NCBI GenBank assembly: GCA_019636535.1
Contig: JAHBXK010000001.1
Location: forward strand, 124,001 to 188,000
Source of the DNA: Phycisphaeraceae bacterium
GTDB taxonomy: Bacteria; Planctomycetota; Phycisphaerae; Phycisphaerales; UBA1924
Length of the DNA: 64,000 bases
Direction: 5' to 3'
Positions 47,027 to 55,500 of this stretch are shown in pieces. A model generated the notes under the pieces. It ran no database searches. It was not told the DNA's origin and saw nothing but the letters and a program-made list of their open reading frames with translations. A program made the position numbers and the translations under genes. Positions within the stretch are counted from its first letter, which is position 1, and each line of letters starts with the position of its first letter.

Positions 47027-47221
47027 GGCAGACCTCCTGCTGTGATGAAAATGCCTCACGGGCCGACCGGCCCGATTCGCGCCCCACACCCCATCTATCT
47101 ATACCCCGACCCCATCGACTCGTTCCCCCGAATCCCTCCATGTGCAACCGAGCAGAACGCCCGCCGAACCCCCGCATTGCATCCCAGTTGCATCCGTACC
47201 GCAAACCTCAACACCCAACCA

Positions 47222-48505
47222 TCACCCAACCATGCCCGCCCCCGCACCCAGTCCAGCCTGAACCGCACGCAACCCGTCAAGCGACATCGGCTTCCGATCC
47301 TCCATCATCCGCACGAACGCATCGAACAGGTACGTTGAATCGTGCGGGCCGGGCGAAGCCTCCGGGTGGTGCTGCACCGCGAACAGCGGCCGATCCTTCA
47401 GACAGAATCCCGCCAGCGTCTGGTCGTTCAGGTTGATGTGCGTTGCCTGCGCAGCGTCCCCGGTCGCCTGCGCAAGCGACTCGGCCTCCACCGCGAAACC
47501 GTGGTTCTGGCTCGTGATCTCCACCCGCCCCGTGATCAGGTTCAGCACCGGCTGGTTCACGCCGCGATGGCCGAACTTCAACTTGTACGTCTTGGCCCCG
47601 AGCGCGAGCGCCAGCAACTGGTGCCCGAGGCATATGCCGAACGTGGGGATCACACGCGACCCCGCCCCACCGCCCACCACCTCGCGCAGCATCGCGATCG
47701 TCCGCTCCACCGCCGCTGGGTCGCCCGGTCCGTTCGAGACGAACAGCCCGTCCGCATTCCCCTTCTCGAACCGATCCATCACCTCCGCGGCGGAGATGTC
47801 GTGGGGCACCACATCCACCACGCACCCGCGATCCGCCAGGTTCCGCAGGATGTTCCGCTTCGCCCCGCAATCCAGCGCCAGCACCCGAAGCGCCTTCTCC
47901 TTCCCATCGCAGTCGCGCGGGCTCCAGTCGCCCAGCGTCTCCCGCCACGTCGATCCGCTCGAGCACCCCACCCGGGGCACCAGATTCTGCCCCGCCATGC
48001 TCGGCGCGTTGCGTGCGGCCTCCACCAACTGCGCATCGCTCAACGCCGATTCCGCAACGTCCGTGATGATCCCGGCCATCGCCCCGCCCACGCGCAGCCG
48101 CATCGTCAGCGCCCGCGTGTCCACCCCGCTCACCCCCAGCACCCCCTCCTTCGCCAGATACTCGGGCAAACTCATCGTCGCGCGAAAGTTCGAGTGCACC
48201 CGCGCCAGTTCCCGAACCACTATCCCCGCCGCCTGCACTTTCGCCGACTCCACGTCCTCCCCGTTCACCCCCGTGTTCCCGATCAGCGGCGCCGTGAACA
48301 CCAGCACCTGCCCCGAGTACGACGGGTCGGTGATCGCCTCCTGATACCCGCTCATCGCCGTGTTGAACACGATCTCGGCGGTCTGCGCGATCCCGCGCCC
48401 GATCGCCCCGAAAGCCTCACCGCGAAAGACGCTCCCATCGGCCAACGCCAGCCGACCCAACCCGCCCACGTGCCGACCATTCGCCGTCGCATTCTCGTTT
48501 CGCAT
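47222..48505 (-). CDS. carA: Carbamoyl-phosphate synthase small subunit
   Basis: Glutaminase subunit that passes ammonia to CarB for carbamoyl phosphate synthesis (pyrimidines and arginine). The N-terminal CarA fold includes GEIVFNTAMSGYQE-like ETAEIVFNTAMSG, VSGVDTRALTMRLR and the class I GAT domain with NGPGDPAAV, the nucleophile Cys in TFGICLGHQLLALALG, NHGFAVE and VQHHPEASPGPHDST. Length 427 aa is a little over the usual 380. ATG at 48505 lies 26 bp from the divergent 48532 gene; a TATTGT box on the minus strand 8 bp upstream could give a leaderless message. carB is not adjacent. Confidence 0.93.
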   Translation of the reverse strand: MRNENATANGRHVGGLGRLALADGSVFRGEAFGAIGRGIAQTAEIVFNTAMSGYQEAITDPSYSGQVLVFTAPLIGNTGVNGEDVESAKVQAAGIVVRELARVHSNFRATMSLPEYLAKEGVLGVSGVDTRALTMRLRVGGAMAGIITDVAESALSDAQLVEAARNAPSMAGQNLVPRVGCSSGSTWRETLGDWSPRDCDGKEKALRVLALDCGAKRNILRNLADRGCVVDVVPHDISAAEVMDRFEKGNADGLFVSNGPGDPAAVERTIAMLREVVGGGAGSRVIPTFGICLGHQLLALALGAKTYKLKFGHRGVNQPVLNLITGRVEITSQNHGFAVEAESLAQATGDAAQATHINLNDQTLAGFCLKDRPLFAVQHHPEASPGPHDSTYLFDAFVRMMEDRKPMSLDGLRAVQAGLGAGAGMVG

Positions 48506-48531
48506 CAACCCAACAATACGCCGACCCGACC

Positions 48532-49020
48532 ATGCGCATATTCAATCGACGCCACCGCCTGATCGAACCCATCACCCCCGCCCACCGCGGAGTCGTCCAC
48601 GGCCACGTCATCGACGTCCGCGACAACGGCTGGGGAACCGAAACAGTCCTCGTCAACGGCGCTCAGATCAGCCAGAAGTCCTCCCTCCTCTCCACGCCCT
48701 CCCACCTCTTCACCCTCACCGACGAGCACGGCCGAACCCGCAACGTCGAGATCCGCGCCATCGTCCGGCTCGCCGGGCTCCTCGGCGTCCGCGGATACCT
48801 GGTCATGGTCGACGGCGTCGAACGCGGCATCCTCGACCGCCACACCGTCGGCGAACCGATCGACCGCTGCCTCCACTGCGGCTATCAGATCGGAGACCTC
48901 CCCGTCGTCAACGGCGAGGTCCAATGCCCCGAGTGCGGCCGACACCGCGACGCCACGCTCCTCGTGCTGACGAGCAAAGCACGCTTGGCGTCCGCGCCCC
49001 CCAACAATCCCCCCGAGTGA
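48532..49020 (+). CDS. Small protein with C-terminal zinc ribbon, coupled to priA
   Basis: A 162-aa protein. The N-terminal 110 residues are beta-rich (VVHGHVIDVRDNGWGTETVLVN; VRGYLVMVDGVERG) and not recognised. The C-terminal ribbon is CLHCGYQIGDL then CPECGRH, a pattern shared by five other proteins here. Its stop codon overlaps the GTG of priA (GTGA), so the two are translationally coupled. No ribosome site lies before its ATG. Function unknown. Confidence 0.7.
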   Translation: MRIFNRRHRLIEPITPAHRGVVHGHVIDVRDNGWGTETVLVNGAQISQKSSLLSTPSHLFTLTDEHGRTRNVEIRAIVRLAGLLGVRGYLVMVDGVERGILDRHTVGEPIDRCLHCGYQIGDLPVVNGEVQCPECGRHRDATLLVLTSKARLASAPPNNPPE

Positions 49021-51959
49021 CCCCCGACCCCGATACCAACCTCTTCGGCGCACCCAACCAGCCCGCCGATCCCCACGCCGCCCCTCCCGACGCCCGCCAC
49101 TTCGTCCGCGTCGCCGTCGAGCGCGGCATCGACGCCCCGACAACCTCCCGCCGCGCCAAGCCGGGCACCGCCGCCCACGCACCCGCCAACGACTCCACCC
49201 TCACCTACGCGGCCGATGAGCACATCCCTGTTGGGCGACGCGTCGAGGTCCCGCTCGGCCGGGGATCCACTCCCACCGGCGGCATCGTCGTCGAGTCCGG
49301 CGGCCGCGAACTTCTCGAAGGCCTCGACCCCGCGCGCGTCAAACGCATCCTCCGCGCGGTTTCCAACACGCACGACCCCGCCGGCTCCTCCGTCGATCTC
49401 CCGCCCACCCTCATCGATCTCGCCCGCTGGATCTCCACCTACTACGTCTGCCCCATCGGCATGACCCTCGCCGCGATGATCCCGAGCGCTGTCAAGCGCG
49501 CCACCGGCGGCCGAACCGTCGAACTCCTCCGCCTCGCCGAGCCCGCCGACCCCGAAGCCTGGCTCAAGCGACTCGAAGACAATGCGACTCCCCCCACCCC
49601 CGCCCTCCGCCGCACACTCACCGCGCTCGCCGCCATCGAGCCGGCCCGCTTCCCCCTCCCAGCTCGCCAACTCGCCGACCTCCTGTCAGAAAAAACCCTC
49701 CGCTCCGTCAACCGCCTTATCCAGGCCGGCATCCTCGAACGCGCATCCGCGTTTTCCGTTCGCGCCACCGGCGGCGCGCCCATCGACTCGGACGACGCGT
49801 TTAACGACGATCCCATCGCTCCCGGCGATCCGTCCCTGCTCCCTCTCGCTCCTTCCTCTCCTCCCCCCCCGCTCACCCCCGCCCAATCCGAGATCGTCCA
49901 CGGCGTCTGGTCCACCATCGACGCCTTCAACGTCCACCTCCTCCGCGGCATCACCGGCTCCGGCAAAACCGAGGTCTACCTCCACCTCATCGAGCGCCTG
50001 CTCAACCGCGACGCACACGCCACCGCCCTCGTCCTCGTCCCCGAGATCTCCCTCACGCCGCAGATGGGAGGGCGCTTCCGCGCCCGGCTCGGCCATCACG
50101 GCGTCGCCATCCTCCACTCGGGCCTCAGCGCCAGCCAGCGCCACGAGCAATGGCGACGCGCGGCGCTCGCCCCTGCCGAAGGGGGCGCACGCGTCGTCGT
50201 TGGAGCGCGCTCCGCCGTCTTCGCCCCCCTCCGCAACGTCGGCCTCATCATCGTCGACGAGGAGCACGCCAGCGACTACAAGCAGGACCAACTCCCCCGC
50301 TACCACGGCCGCGACGTCGCCATCAAGCGGGCCCAACTCGAGTCCTGCCCCATCCTCCTCGGCAGCGCCACACCCAGCCTCGAGTCCTGGCTGAACGCCC
50401 AACCGGGCGGCACGGGCGACCCACCTGTGCACGCCCATGCTCCATTGCACTCGACATCCACCTCTCCTTCTTCCTCTTCTTCCCATGCTTCCCCTCCGTG
50501 CCTTCGGGGGGGGGCCTTCGTGCCTTCTTCCCATTCCTCCGCCAAGTACCGCCTCTGGCAACTCACCGAGCGCATCGCCCTCACCGGCTCACCCACCCTC
50601 CCCACCGTCACCGTCGTCGACATCGCCGAGGAGCGCCGGGCCATGGCACGCCACCGCCGCTCGGTCGTCAAGTCCGCGTCACCCCTCGACTCCGCTGTCC
50701 ACCGCTCCTCCCACGCGCAAGAGATCGGTGAGATGATCGGCCCGACGCTCGAAAGGGCCATCCGCTCCACCATCACCGCCGGCGGTCAGGCCGTCCTCCT
50801 GCTCAACCGCCGGGGCTACGCCGGCTACATCTCCTGCGCGGATCAGAACTGCGGCTTCGTCCTCACCTGCGACGACTGCGACGCGACGATGGTCCACCAC
50901 CGACGCGTTCGCTTCGATCTCCCGCGCGACTCCACCACCACCAACCGCCTCATCCGGTGCCACCACTGCCTGGCCCAGCGACTCCTCCCCCCCAAGTGCC
51001 CCGACTGCGGCAAGGGGCTGATCTGGCTCGGCCTGGGCACGCAGCGTGTGGAAGAAGAAGTCCTCTCCAAGTTCGCCGACCTCTTCGACGCACCCGCAGC
51101 GCCCGCCGACGACCCATCACCAACGCGCCCGCCCACCGACGATCACGACGCGGACGATGTGTCCGACGAAGAGGCCGATCAGCACCGCCACGTGCTCCCC
51201 CCCCTCCCCCCCTGGCTCGCCCGCGCGGACGGCGACACCATGACCTCCGCCCGCGACTGGTTCACCGTCCTGGGCCGCTTCGGTCGCGGCGAGATCCGCA
51301 TCCTCCTCGGCACGCAGATGATCGCCAAGGGGCTCGACTACCCCAACGTCCGCCTCGTCGGCGTCATCAACGCCGACACCGCCCTCAGCCTCCCCGACTT
51401 CCGCGCAGCCGAGCGCACCTTCCAACTCATCAGCCAGGTGGCGGGCCGCGCGGGCCGCGGCGAGCATCCCGGCCGGGTCATCGTCCAGACGATGGAACCG
51501 AACTCCCCCACCATCGTCCTGGCCGCCAAGCACGACTACGTCGGGTTCGCCGAGCGCGAACTGGCCGTGCGCGCCCGCTCACATCTCCCACCCATCACGC
51601 GCATGGCCCGCATCGTCGTCCGCGATGAGGACCTCGACAAGGCCATGGCCCGCGCCCGCACCATCGCAGACGCACTCCGCGCTGTGGCGAGCAGCGCTGA
51701 CGCACATCGCGCTGAGGCGCGCAGCGCCAAGTCGTCCCGGCCCGGCGCATCGATCCCCAACCGGGAGCCCGCCCTCACCGTCACCGGTCCGCTCCCATGC
51801 CCAATCGCCCGCATCGCCCGCCAGTTCCGCATCGCCATCGAACTCACCGCCGCGCGCAGGGGCGTCATCCAGTCCGCCCTCATGAGCCTCCGCGCCAAGG
51901 GCCTGGTCAAGAGCGATGCCCATACCGCCGTCGACGTTGACCCGCTCGCCTTGCTCTGA
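49017..51959 (+). CDS. priA: Primosomal replication restart helicase PriA, with inserts
   Basis: 3'-to-5' helicase that restarts stalled forks and loads the primosome. The GITGSGKTEV P-loop has K317, with VDEEHASDYKQ for Walker B and GTQMIAKGLDYPNVRLVGV and AGRAGRGEHPGRVIVQT further on. Zinc-binding cysteines are present (CHHC, CPDCGKG and the CADQNCGFVLTCDDC region). It is 980 aa, against about 730 in E. coli, because of a 90-residue N-terminal region and inserts. One insert (near residues 462-505) is encoded by the GCAC...GTGC repeat and Ser/Pro-rich DNA. A second (around 710-735) is acidic. The GTG start overlaps the preceding stop. Confidence 0.93.
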   Translation: MTPDPDTNLFGAPNQPADPHAAPPDARHFVRVAVERGIDAPTTSRRAKPGTAAHAPANDSTLTYAADEHIPVGRRVEVPLGRGSTPTGGIVVESGGRELLEGLDPARVKRILRAVSNTHDPAGSSVDLPPTLIDLARWISTYYVCPIGMTLAAMIPSAVKRATGGRTVELLRLAEPADPEAWLKRLEDNATPPTPALRRTLTALAAIEPARFPLPARQLADLLSEKTLRSVNRLIQAGILERASAFSVRATGGAPIDSDDAFNDDPIAPGDPSLLPLAPSSPPPPLTPAQSEIVHGVWSTIDAFNVHLLRGITGSGKTEVYLHLIERLLNRDAHATALVLVPEISLTPQMGGRFRARLGHHGVAILHSGLSASQRHEQWRRAALAPAEGGARVVVGARSAVFAPLRNVGLIIVDEEHASDYKQDQLPRYHGRDVAIKRAQLESCPILLGSATPSLESWLNAQPGGTGDPPVHAHAPLHSTSTSPSSSSSHASPPCLRGGAFVPSSHSSAKYRLWQLTERIALTGSPTLPTVTVVDIAEERRAMARHRRSVVKSASPLDSAVHRSSHAQEIGEMIGPTLERAIRSTITAGGQAVLLLNRRGYAGYISCADQNCGFVLTCDDCDATMVHHRRVRFDLPRDSTTTNRLIRCHHCLAQRLLPPKCPDCGKGLIWLGLGTQRVEEEVLSKFADLFDAPAAPADDPSPTRPPTDDHDADDVSDEEADQHRHVLPPLPPWLARADGDTMTSARDWFTVLGRFGRGEIRILLGTQMIAKGLDYPNVRLVGVINADTALSLPDFRAAERTFQLISQVAGRAGRGEHPGRVIVQTMEPNSPTIVLAAKHDYVGFAERELAVRARSHLPPITRMARIVVRDEDLDKAMARARTIADALRAVASSADAHRAEARSAKSSRPGASIPNREPALTVTGPLPCPIARIARQFRIAIELTAARRGVIQSALMSLRAKGLVKSDAHTAVDVDPLALL
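50410..50430. repeat. Diverged dispersed repeat inside priA
   Basis: GCACGGGCGACCCACCTGTGC matches the reverse complement of the queG copy at 7045-7065 at 17 of 21 positions and keeps the outer stem. It is translated in frame as GTGDPPVH at the start of a low-complexity insert, followed by a further run containing CCGTGCCTTCG and CGTGCCTTC. Confidence 0.55.
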
Positions 51960-51961
51960 CT

Positions 51962-51978
51962 CCCCCCCCCCCCCCCCC
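51962..51978. repeat. C17 homopolymer after priA
   Basis: Seventeen consecutive C lie 2 bp after the priA stop codon. Such runs are hard to sequence and prone to slippage. They mark the left edge of the anomalous 52-53.5 kb region. Confidence 0.7.
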
Positions 51979-52017
51979 GCCCACCGCACCCCCCCGAGCA
52001 GCCTTGCACCGACCCCC

Positions 52018-52388
52018 ATGCCCGTGTACCTTGTCCCCGTGATCGCGAGCGACCGGTCCATCACGATCAAGCCGGACCTCTTGAACGAGCGAACGTACGA
52101 CGCGCAGAACCGGGGGGGGAGGGGGGGCGGGGTGATGTCGTCCAACTCATCCGTCCGAACGGCCTCCGCGCGGAGGGTGCGCGCTACTCAGCCTACGGCC
52201 GGCCCTTCAACATCCAGAAGTCCGACTTCGACGGCGACGGGTCGGCACCCCCGCGCCTTTCGTTCGAGATTGCACCACCGTCGCTCGCTGCGCAAGTCGA
52301 CGGCGGTGGCACGGAGAGTGGTCAAGGTCATGCCACCCCGCCGGTTGCGCGATTAATCAGAGATTCCCCTCCAATGGCCACTGCCTAG
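52018..52388 (+). pseudogene. RHS/YD-repeat protein C-terminal remnant, frameshifted
   Basis: Two frames together resemble an RHS core end. From ATG 52018 one frame reads LLNERTYDAQNR, then a G-rich run (52111-52132). The next frame continues as GDVVQLIRPNGLRAEGARYSAYGRPF and SDFDGDGSAPP, ending at TAG 52386-52388. The NRxGDVVQLI and ARYSAYGxPF pairing is what RHS core repeats look like, with the shift in the G8-A-G7 run. There is no upstream RHS body. It is a degraded fragment, or a sequencing artefact in the homopolymer. The similarity is by eye only. Confidence 0.5.
52321..52340. repeat. Left 20-bp inverted repeat
   Basis: GTCAAGGTCATGCCACCCCG. It matches the reverse complement of 52881-52900 in 19 of 20 positions. 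The two copies bracket the AT-rich membrane protein gene. Confidence 0.75.
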
Positions 52389-52404
52389 GCCGATCCAATG
52401 TTAA

Positions 52405-52863
52405 ATGCTTGAGGTGAGCGAATTGTCACACTCGCGCACGCTTTTTAATGCAATTATAGTAACTGTGTTTTGCATTATTTACGCTATGTTGCATGCGACA
52501 TTATTCTATTTCCATGCATCATGGAGGCCGCTATATATGATTCCATTGGTGCTATCGATTCCGACAGGAATCGTTGCTGGAGCCGTATCGGCGGCAATAA
52601 TCCGGGACTGCAAACTGAGCGGCGTCGTGGTATGCTTGCTTGCCACTTTACTGCCATTAGCAACATGCTTCGGCTTGGGTTCAGATCCGATTGTTACGTG
52701 TTGGTTCGGTTTCGTTTGGTTGATGTTGTCTTCGATATTGTGCAGGGCTATGTACAGAGTTGACGTTAGTGGATACTGCATGAAGTGTGGTTATTCATTG
52801 CAAGGACTTCCGGTTGGCATGCGGTGTCCAGAATGCGGAGCTGACCTGTCCCCCAATACATGA
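52405..52863 (+). CDS. AT-rich gene for a zinc-ribbon membrane protein
   Basis: A 152-aa protein. After a short start there are three to four membrane segments (LFNAIIVTVFCIIYAMLHATL; MIPLVLSIPTGIVAGAVSAAI; LSGVVVCLLATLLPLATCF; CWFGFVWLMLSSILC). The C-terminus is the CMKCGYSLQGLP...CPECGADL ribbon seen in other proteins of this window. Base use is unlike the neighbours: 42 G or C in the 120 bases 52441-52560, and AT-ending codons. It lies between 20-bp inverted repeats, a sign of recent arrival, probably from a lower-GC relative since the zinc ribbon is of the local type. Function unknown. Confidence 0.7.
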   Translation: MLEVSELSHSRTLFNAIIVTVFCIIYAMLHATLFYFHASWRPLYMIPLVLSIPTGIVAGAVSAAIIRDCKLSGVVVCLLATLLPLATCFGLGSDPIVTCWFGFVWLMLSSILCRAMYRVDVSGYCMKCGYSLQGLPVGMRCPECGADLSPNT

Positions 52864-52880
52864 TCCAGTGGCGAGGTCTT

Positions 52881-52900
52881 CGGGGTGGCATCACCTTGAC
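52881..52900. repeat. Right 20-bp inverted repeat (first of two tandem copies)
   Basis: On the minus strand it reads GTCAAGGTGATGCCACCCCG. It is the mate of 52321-52340 (19 of 20). A second direct copy of GGGGTGGCATCACC is at 52904-52917, 22 bp on. Looser relatives (AGGTCAATGCCAC) lie near 53112-53130. Confidence 0.75.
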
Positions 52901-52917
52901 GGCGGGGTGGCATCACC

Positions 52918-53445
52918 ATGCCCCCGTCGCGGCAGTGTTGACTCGAATCTCCCCGCATCGTGTTCGTGCCTGATGTGCATACCGCCACCATTGGCGAGTC
53001 CGCTCCTTCCAATCGCGGCGAGCGACGGTGGTGCCGCGTCGCCCTCGAGTGGTCCGACCGCAGGGCGTTCGGGTTGCACCACCGTGACCGCCGCGCGGCA
53101 CACGGGTGGCGTGGCATTGACCTTTGCTCTTTCTTGTCTCCCGTGCCATTGACCTGCGCAGCAGGTCAATGCCCTTCACCCTTCCCCAATCGGCGGGGTG
53201 ACCCCCAGCGGCGAGGGGGCGCCGACCTCGACCTCTTCCCGTCCCTCTACACCGCGGCTTGGGGTGTGAGGGGGAGGGGAAGGGGGGGCGGTCGGTGCTC
53301 TTGGCCCCGATCGTTCGCGGCGGGACGGCATCTCCCAACCCGCTGCCAGACTCGGAAGCCAATCCGGATGCCCGCAGCACCTTGCCCCTCGCGCACGATC
53401 CAACACCCCTTCTCTCCTCCTTTTCACAAAATACCAAACACCCAC
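52918..53445. other. Gene-free repeat-rich stretch
   Basis: Between the inverted repeats and the next promoter I find no gene with family features. The stretch holds related short repeats with TGCCA/TGGCA cores and the hairpin at 53147-53171. Codon-like open frames on both strands are low-complexity and look like by-products of high GC. Confidence 0.45.
53147..53171. repeat. Perfect 11-bp stem hairpin
   Basis: CATTGACCTGC, three bases GCA, then GCAGGTCAATG. A weaker version (CGACCTGC-GCA-GCAGATCG) occurs before murD near 55446-55465, so a dispersed hairpin family is likely. Confidence 0.6.
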
Positions 53446-53475
53446 TTGACAAACGCCCGATCACCCGTACATTAT
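53446..53475 (+). promoter_or_regulatory. Sigma70-type promoter of the 53546 gene
   Basis: TTGACA (53446-53451) is a perfect -35 box. CATTAT (53470-53475) is 18 bp away; TACATT two bases earlier is an alternative at 16 bp. The AT-rich stretch is set in otherwise GC-rich DNA, about 70 bp before the ATG. Confidence 0.65.
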
Positions 53476-53545
53476 CCAATCACGATCGCTCTTCCCGAAT
53501 GCCGAATGCCGGTTGCCGAGTGCCTTCCTCACACCCCCTCCCCCC

Positions 53546-54418
53546 ATGCTCCCCTTCACACCCTCCAACCCCGATGCGCTCCTCGACGAACTCGCCGATC
53601 CGACCCTCTCCCTCCACGCCGTCGCAGCGCGCCATCGAATCACCCTCGACGCCCTCGTCCTCTGGATCTCCACCCCCGACGTGGCCGCCAAGCTCGACTC
53701 CCTCCGCAACGCCTGCGCAGCCCGGGCACGCTTCGTTGCCACCTCCTTCCTCCCCACCTGCGCCCTCCACCTCAACACCCTCATGGAAACCCACATGGCC
53801 GACGCACGCGCGAGCGCCGGCCAAACGCCCGACCACCCCGCCAACCAGCCCGCCGACCTGCCCGTTGCCCACCACACCAACCAAGCCCAGCCACTCTCCC
53901 GCGCCCGCAGCCTCGAATCTGCCCGCCGCGCCATCTCGATGCTCTTCCGCATCGCACGCTGGCAAGACCCGCGCCACCGCCTCCAACCCGCCGATGAACG
54001 AACGCGGCCGCTTGCTCCCCTCCCAAGCGTGAGCGAGATTTCTGCCGGGCGTGGCCAAGCATCAACAACCGAGGCAACGCCGAGCCTCGATCCCGCCGAC
54101 ACGCGCTGGCCCGCTCCCTCGCCATCGGCTCCGCCTACCCCGACGACAACCACCGCCGCCAAGAGCGACCAAACGACCGCGAGCGATGCCGCCGGTGAAT
54201 CCTCCCGGCACGCACCGACCTCGCCCGCCCTGAACCACCCATCCGGCTGGAGACCCGCCCCGCCCGTCGATCGCTCCTTCAGCACCACCACCTGCTGGAG
54301 CGCTCACCCGCCTCCCCGACCGACCACCGCCAGGGCCCTCCGCTCCCACGCCGGCACTCCCCTCAACGCAGCCTCCACCCACGACGCCCGCGCTGGACCA
54401 CGCTGGCGCACCGCCTGA
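53546..54418 (+). CDS. Hypothetical protein with helix-turn-helix-like N-terminus
   Basis: A 290-aa protein not recognised. The N-terminal 140 residues are helical and include DPTLSLHAVAARHRITLDAL, which looks like a short helix-turn-helix as in DNA-packaging or regulator proteins, followed by ATSFLPTCALHLNTLMETHM and a helix SARRAISMLFRIARWQD. From about residue 150 on it is Pro/Ser/Thr/Ala-rich and of low complexity, so the true end could be earlier if the frame is disrupted. A good promoter stands upstream. ATG 53546 is used; no ribosome site is clear. It lies just ahead of the aminotransferase gene. Confidence 0.5.
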   Translation: MLPFTPSNPDALLDELADPTLSLHAVAARHRITLDALVLWISTPDVAAKLDSLRNACAARARFVATSFLPTCALHLNTLMETHMADARASAGQTPDHPANQPADLPVAHHTNQAQPLSRARSLESARRAISMLFRIARWQDPRHRLQPADERTRPLAPLPSVSEISAGRGQASTTEATPSLDPADTRWPAPSPSAPPTPTTTTAAKSDQTTASDAAGESSRHAPTSPALNHPSGWRPAPPVDRSFSTTTCWSAHPPPRPTTARALRSHAGTPLNAASTHDARAGPRWRTA

Positions 54419-54471
54419 TCCCCCCCACCGATGCCCGGTGCCCGCGCTCCCGCCGCTACCCTCACGGGGAA

Positions 54472-55437
54472 GTGATCGTCCACCTCAACGGACAACTCCT
54501 GCCGCGCGATCAGGCACGCATCAGCCCCTTCGATCGCGGCTTCATCTTCGGTGACGGTCTCTACGAAGGTCTGCGCGCTTCGGCGTTCGGGCCGGAGCAA
54601 TGTGCGCGCGTCGTCGCCCCGCACCTCCACACCGCCCGGCTCGCCGCCGGCCTCCGGCTCACCGGCATCGACTTCGACGCCGCGAGCCTCGAACCCCTCA
54701 CCACCGAACTCCTCGCCGCCAACAACCTCACCGAGGCCTTCGTCTACTGGCAGATCACCCGCGGCACACCGACCGGCGATGAGCCCGTCCGCAGCCGAGT
54801 CCCCGGCGGTGGAAGAAGCGCTCCGCGCGCTGCCTCCCTACGCGCTGGGCCAACCGTCTTCGGCTACTGCGTCCCCCAACCCCCCTTCGACGACTTCGCG
54901 CGACTCGGCCCCACCGTCAAGTCCGCCGTCACCCTCGACGACCCGCGCTGGTCGCTCGGCCACATCAAGTCCATCTCCCTCATGGGCAACATCATGGCCT
55001 CGCTCCGCGCCATGCAGGCCAGCGCCGACGACGCCATCCTCTGTCGCAACGGTCTGGTCGCCGAGGGCCTCGCGACCAACGTCATCCTGCGCACCCCCGA
55101 CAACCGCCTCGTCACACCCAACCTCGAGAGCGCGCCGATGCTCGCCGGCGTCACCCGCGCTGTGCTGCTCGATGCGCTCCCGAACCGGATCGACGTCCGC
55201 CCCGTCCGAGTGGAAGAACTCGCCACCGCCCGCGAGATCATCCTCGTCGGCTCCATGACCATGGTCGCCTCCGTCACCCGACTCAACGAACAGCCCGTCG
55301 GCGAAGCCCCCCCCACCCCCGGCCCCGCCGCCCGCGAACTCCTCACCGCCCTCATCGAGTCCTTCCGCTCGGGCCGCGACCGCGAAGTCGGCACCGATCA
55401 CATGCACCCCCGCACGCCCCCCCACCCGCCACGCTGA
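54472..55437 (+). CDS. Class IV aminotransferase (D-amino acid or branched-chain type)
   Basis: A 321-aa PLP enzyme of fold type IV. DRGFIFGDGLYEGLRA near residues 21-36, the catalytic lysine in LGHIKSISLMGNIMA, and AEGLATNVIL with MTMVASVTRLN later on are family landmarks. The group holds D-alanine, branched-chain and aminodeoxychorismate enzymes. The FGDGLYE turn is closest to D-amino acid transaminases, but this is not decisive. It begins with GTG after GGGGAA. MurD follows after 63 bp, so a role in making D-glutamate for MurD is an attractive inference. A Gly/Arg-rich insert follows TPTGDEPV. Confidence 0.8.
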   Translation: MIVHLNGQLLPRDQARISPFDRGFIFGDGLYEGLRASAFGPEQCARVVAPHLHTARLAAGLRLTGIDFDAASLEPLTTELLAANNLTEAFVYWQITRGTPTGDEPVRSRVPGGGRSAPRAASLRAGPTVFGYCVPQPPFDDFARLGPTVKSAVTLDDPRWSLGHIKSISLMGNIMASLRAMQASADDAILCRNGLVAEGLATNVILRTPDNRLVTPNLESAPMLAGVTRAVLLDALPNRIDVRPVRVEELATAREIILVGSMTMVASVTRLNEQPVGEAPPTPGPAARELLTALIESFRSGRDREVGTDHMHPRTPPHPPR

Positions 55438-55500
55438 TGCGCCACCGACCTGCGCAGCAGATCGGAGCCAGTCGAACCGAACTTCCGCTTCTCGACCATC

